A stretch of DNA of 6,773 bases from Phycisphaerales bacterium (lineage in GTDB: Bacteria; Planctomycetota; Phycisphaerae; Sedimentisphaerales; Anaerohalosphaeraceae), in the NCBI GenBank assembly GCA_003152975.1, contig PMBP01000372.1:1-6773 (forward strand). Reading direction: 5' to 3'. Numbering within the stretch: position 1 is the stretch's first letter; every line of letters starts with the position of its first letter. The translations under genes and the position numbers were made by a program. Positions 6,678-6,773 of the stretch are shown one piece after another. The notes below the pieces were generated by a model, which worked only from the letters and a program-made list of their open reading frames with translations, had not been told where the DNA came from and ran no database searches.

Positions 6678-6773
6678 AACCCTCGTATTCTCAACAAGTT
6701 GCGACAACAGTTCCCTTCCTTCGGGTCTGCATCCATATCCACAGGAAGTGATGGGTCTTGTAGTCTGTACAGC
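6678..6773 (-). other. Upstream region of the dockerin gene with a competing TTG start; frame open to the window edge
   Basis: Two starts compete. The ATG at 6675-6677 gives a textbook signal peptide but has only GAGGG two bases before it (6680-6684), a tight spacing. A TTG at 6705-6707, in the same frame, adds ten residues (MSQLVENTRV) and has a much better ribosome site, AGGAAGGG (6713-6720), at a normal distance. The frame shows no stop for the remaining 66 bases up to the window edge, so an even earlier start cannot be excluded from this sequence. ATG was chosen because of the short, positively charged n-region it gives. No convincing promoter was seen here. Confidence 0.45.

Overview
The window reads as chromosomal DNA from a planctomycete, most likely of the Phycisphaerae type. 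This is an inference from gene content: a secreted beta-helix protein with a C-terminal type I dockerin, a membrane protein with an N-terminal HAAS-type helical domain next to a PadR regulator, and a GC-rich coding style. No marker gene is present, so the placement is by protein style only.

All four genes lie on the minus strand, so transcription runs from high to low coordinates. From the 5' side of transcription: (1) 6677-3963, a large secreted protein with a propeptide-like N-terminal region, a caspase-fold (clan CD) peptidase-like domain with an HG/SC dyad, a right-handed beta-helix and a dockerin; (2) a 193-bp AT-rich intergenic region (3770-3962) that carries a consensus-like sigma-70 promoter and two strong palindromes; (3) 3769-3425, a small PadR-family repressor; (4) 48 bp later, 3376-1730, a single-pass membrane protein with a HAAS-like cytoplasmic domain, a helical outer domain and a pseudopilin (GspG)-like C-terminal segment; (5) a 167-bp gap with a GC-rich hairpin and a separate promoter; (6) 1562-24, an exported serine hydrolase of the beta-lactamase/EstB-like family.

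The best-supported functional unit is the padR-HAAS pair. It has one promoter, a 25-bp inverted repeat covering the -10 and spacer, and a second 16-bp inverted repeat just downstream of the predicted transcription start. The two centres are 30.5 bp apart, close to three helical turns, which fits cooperative autorepression by PadR dimers. The HAAS protein would be the membrane-bound partner that tunes the repressor. The serine hydrolase has its own promoter and is probably transcribed independently. The dockerin protein is also separate, and its function (processing or binding at the cell surface) cannot be read from context.

No RNA genes, insertion sequences, CRISPR arrays or phage genes were seen. 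The most unusual items are the domain combination of the large protein and the compact two-site operator in front of padR.
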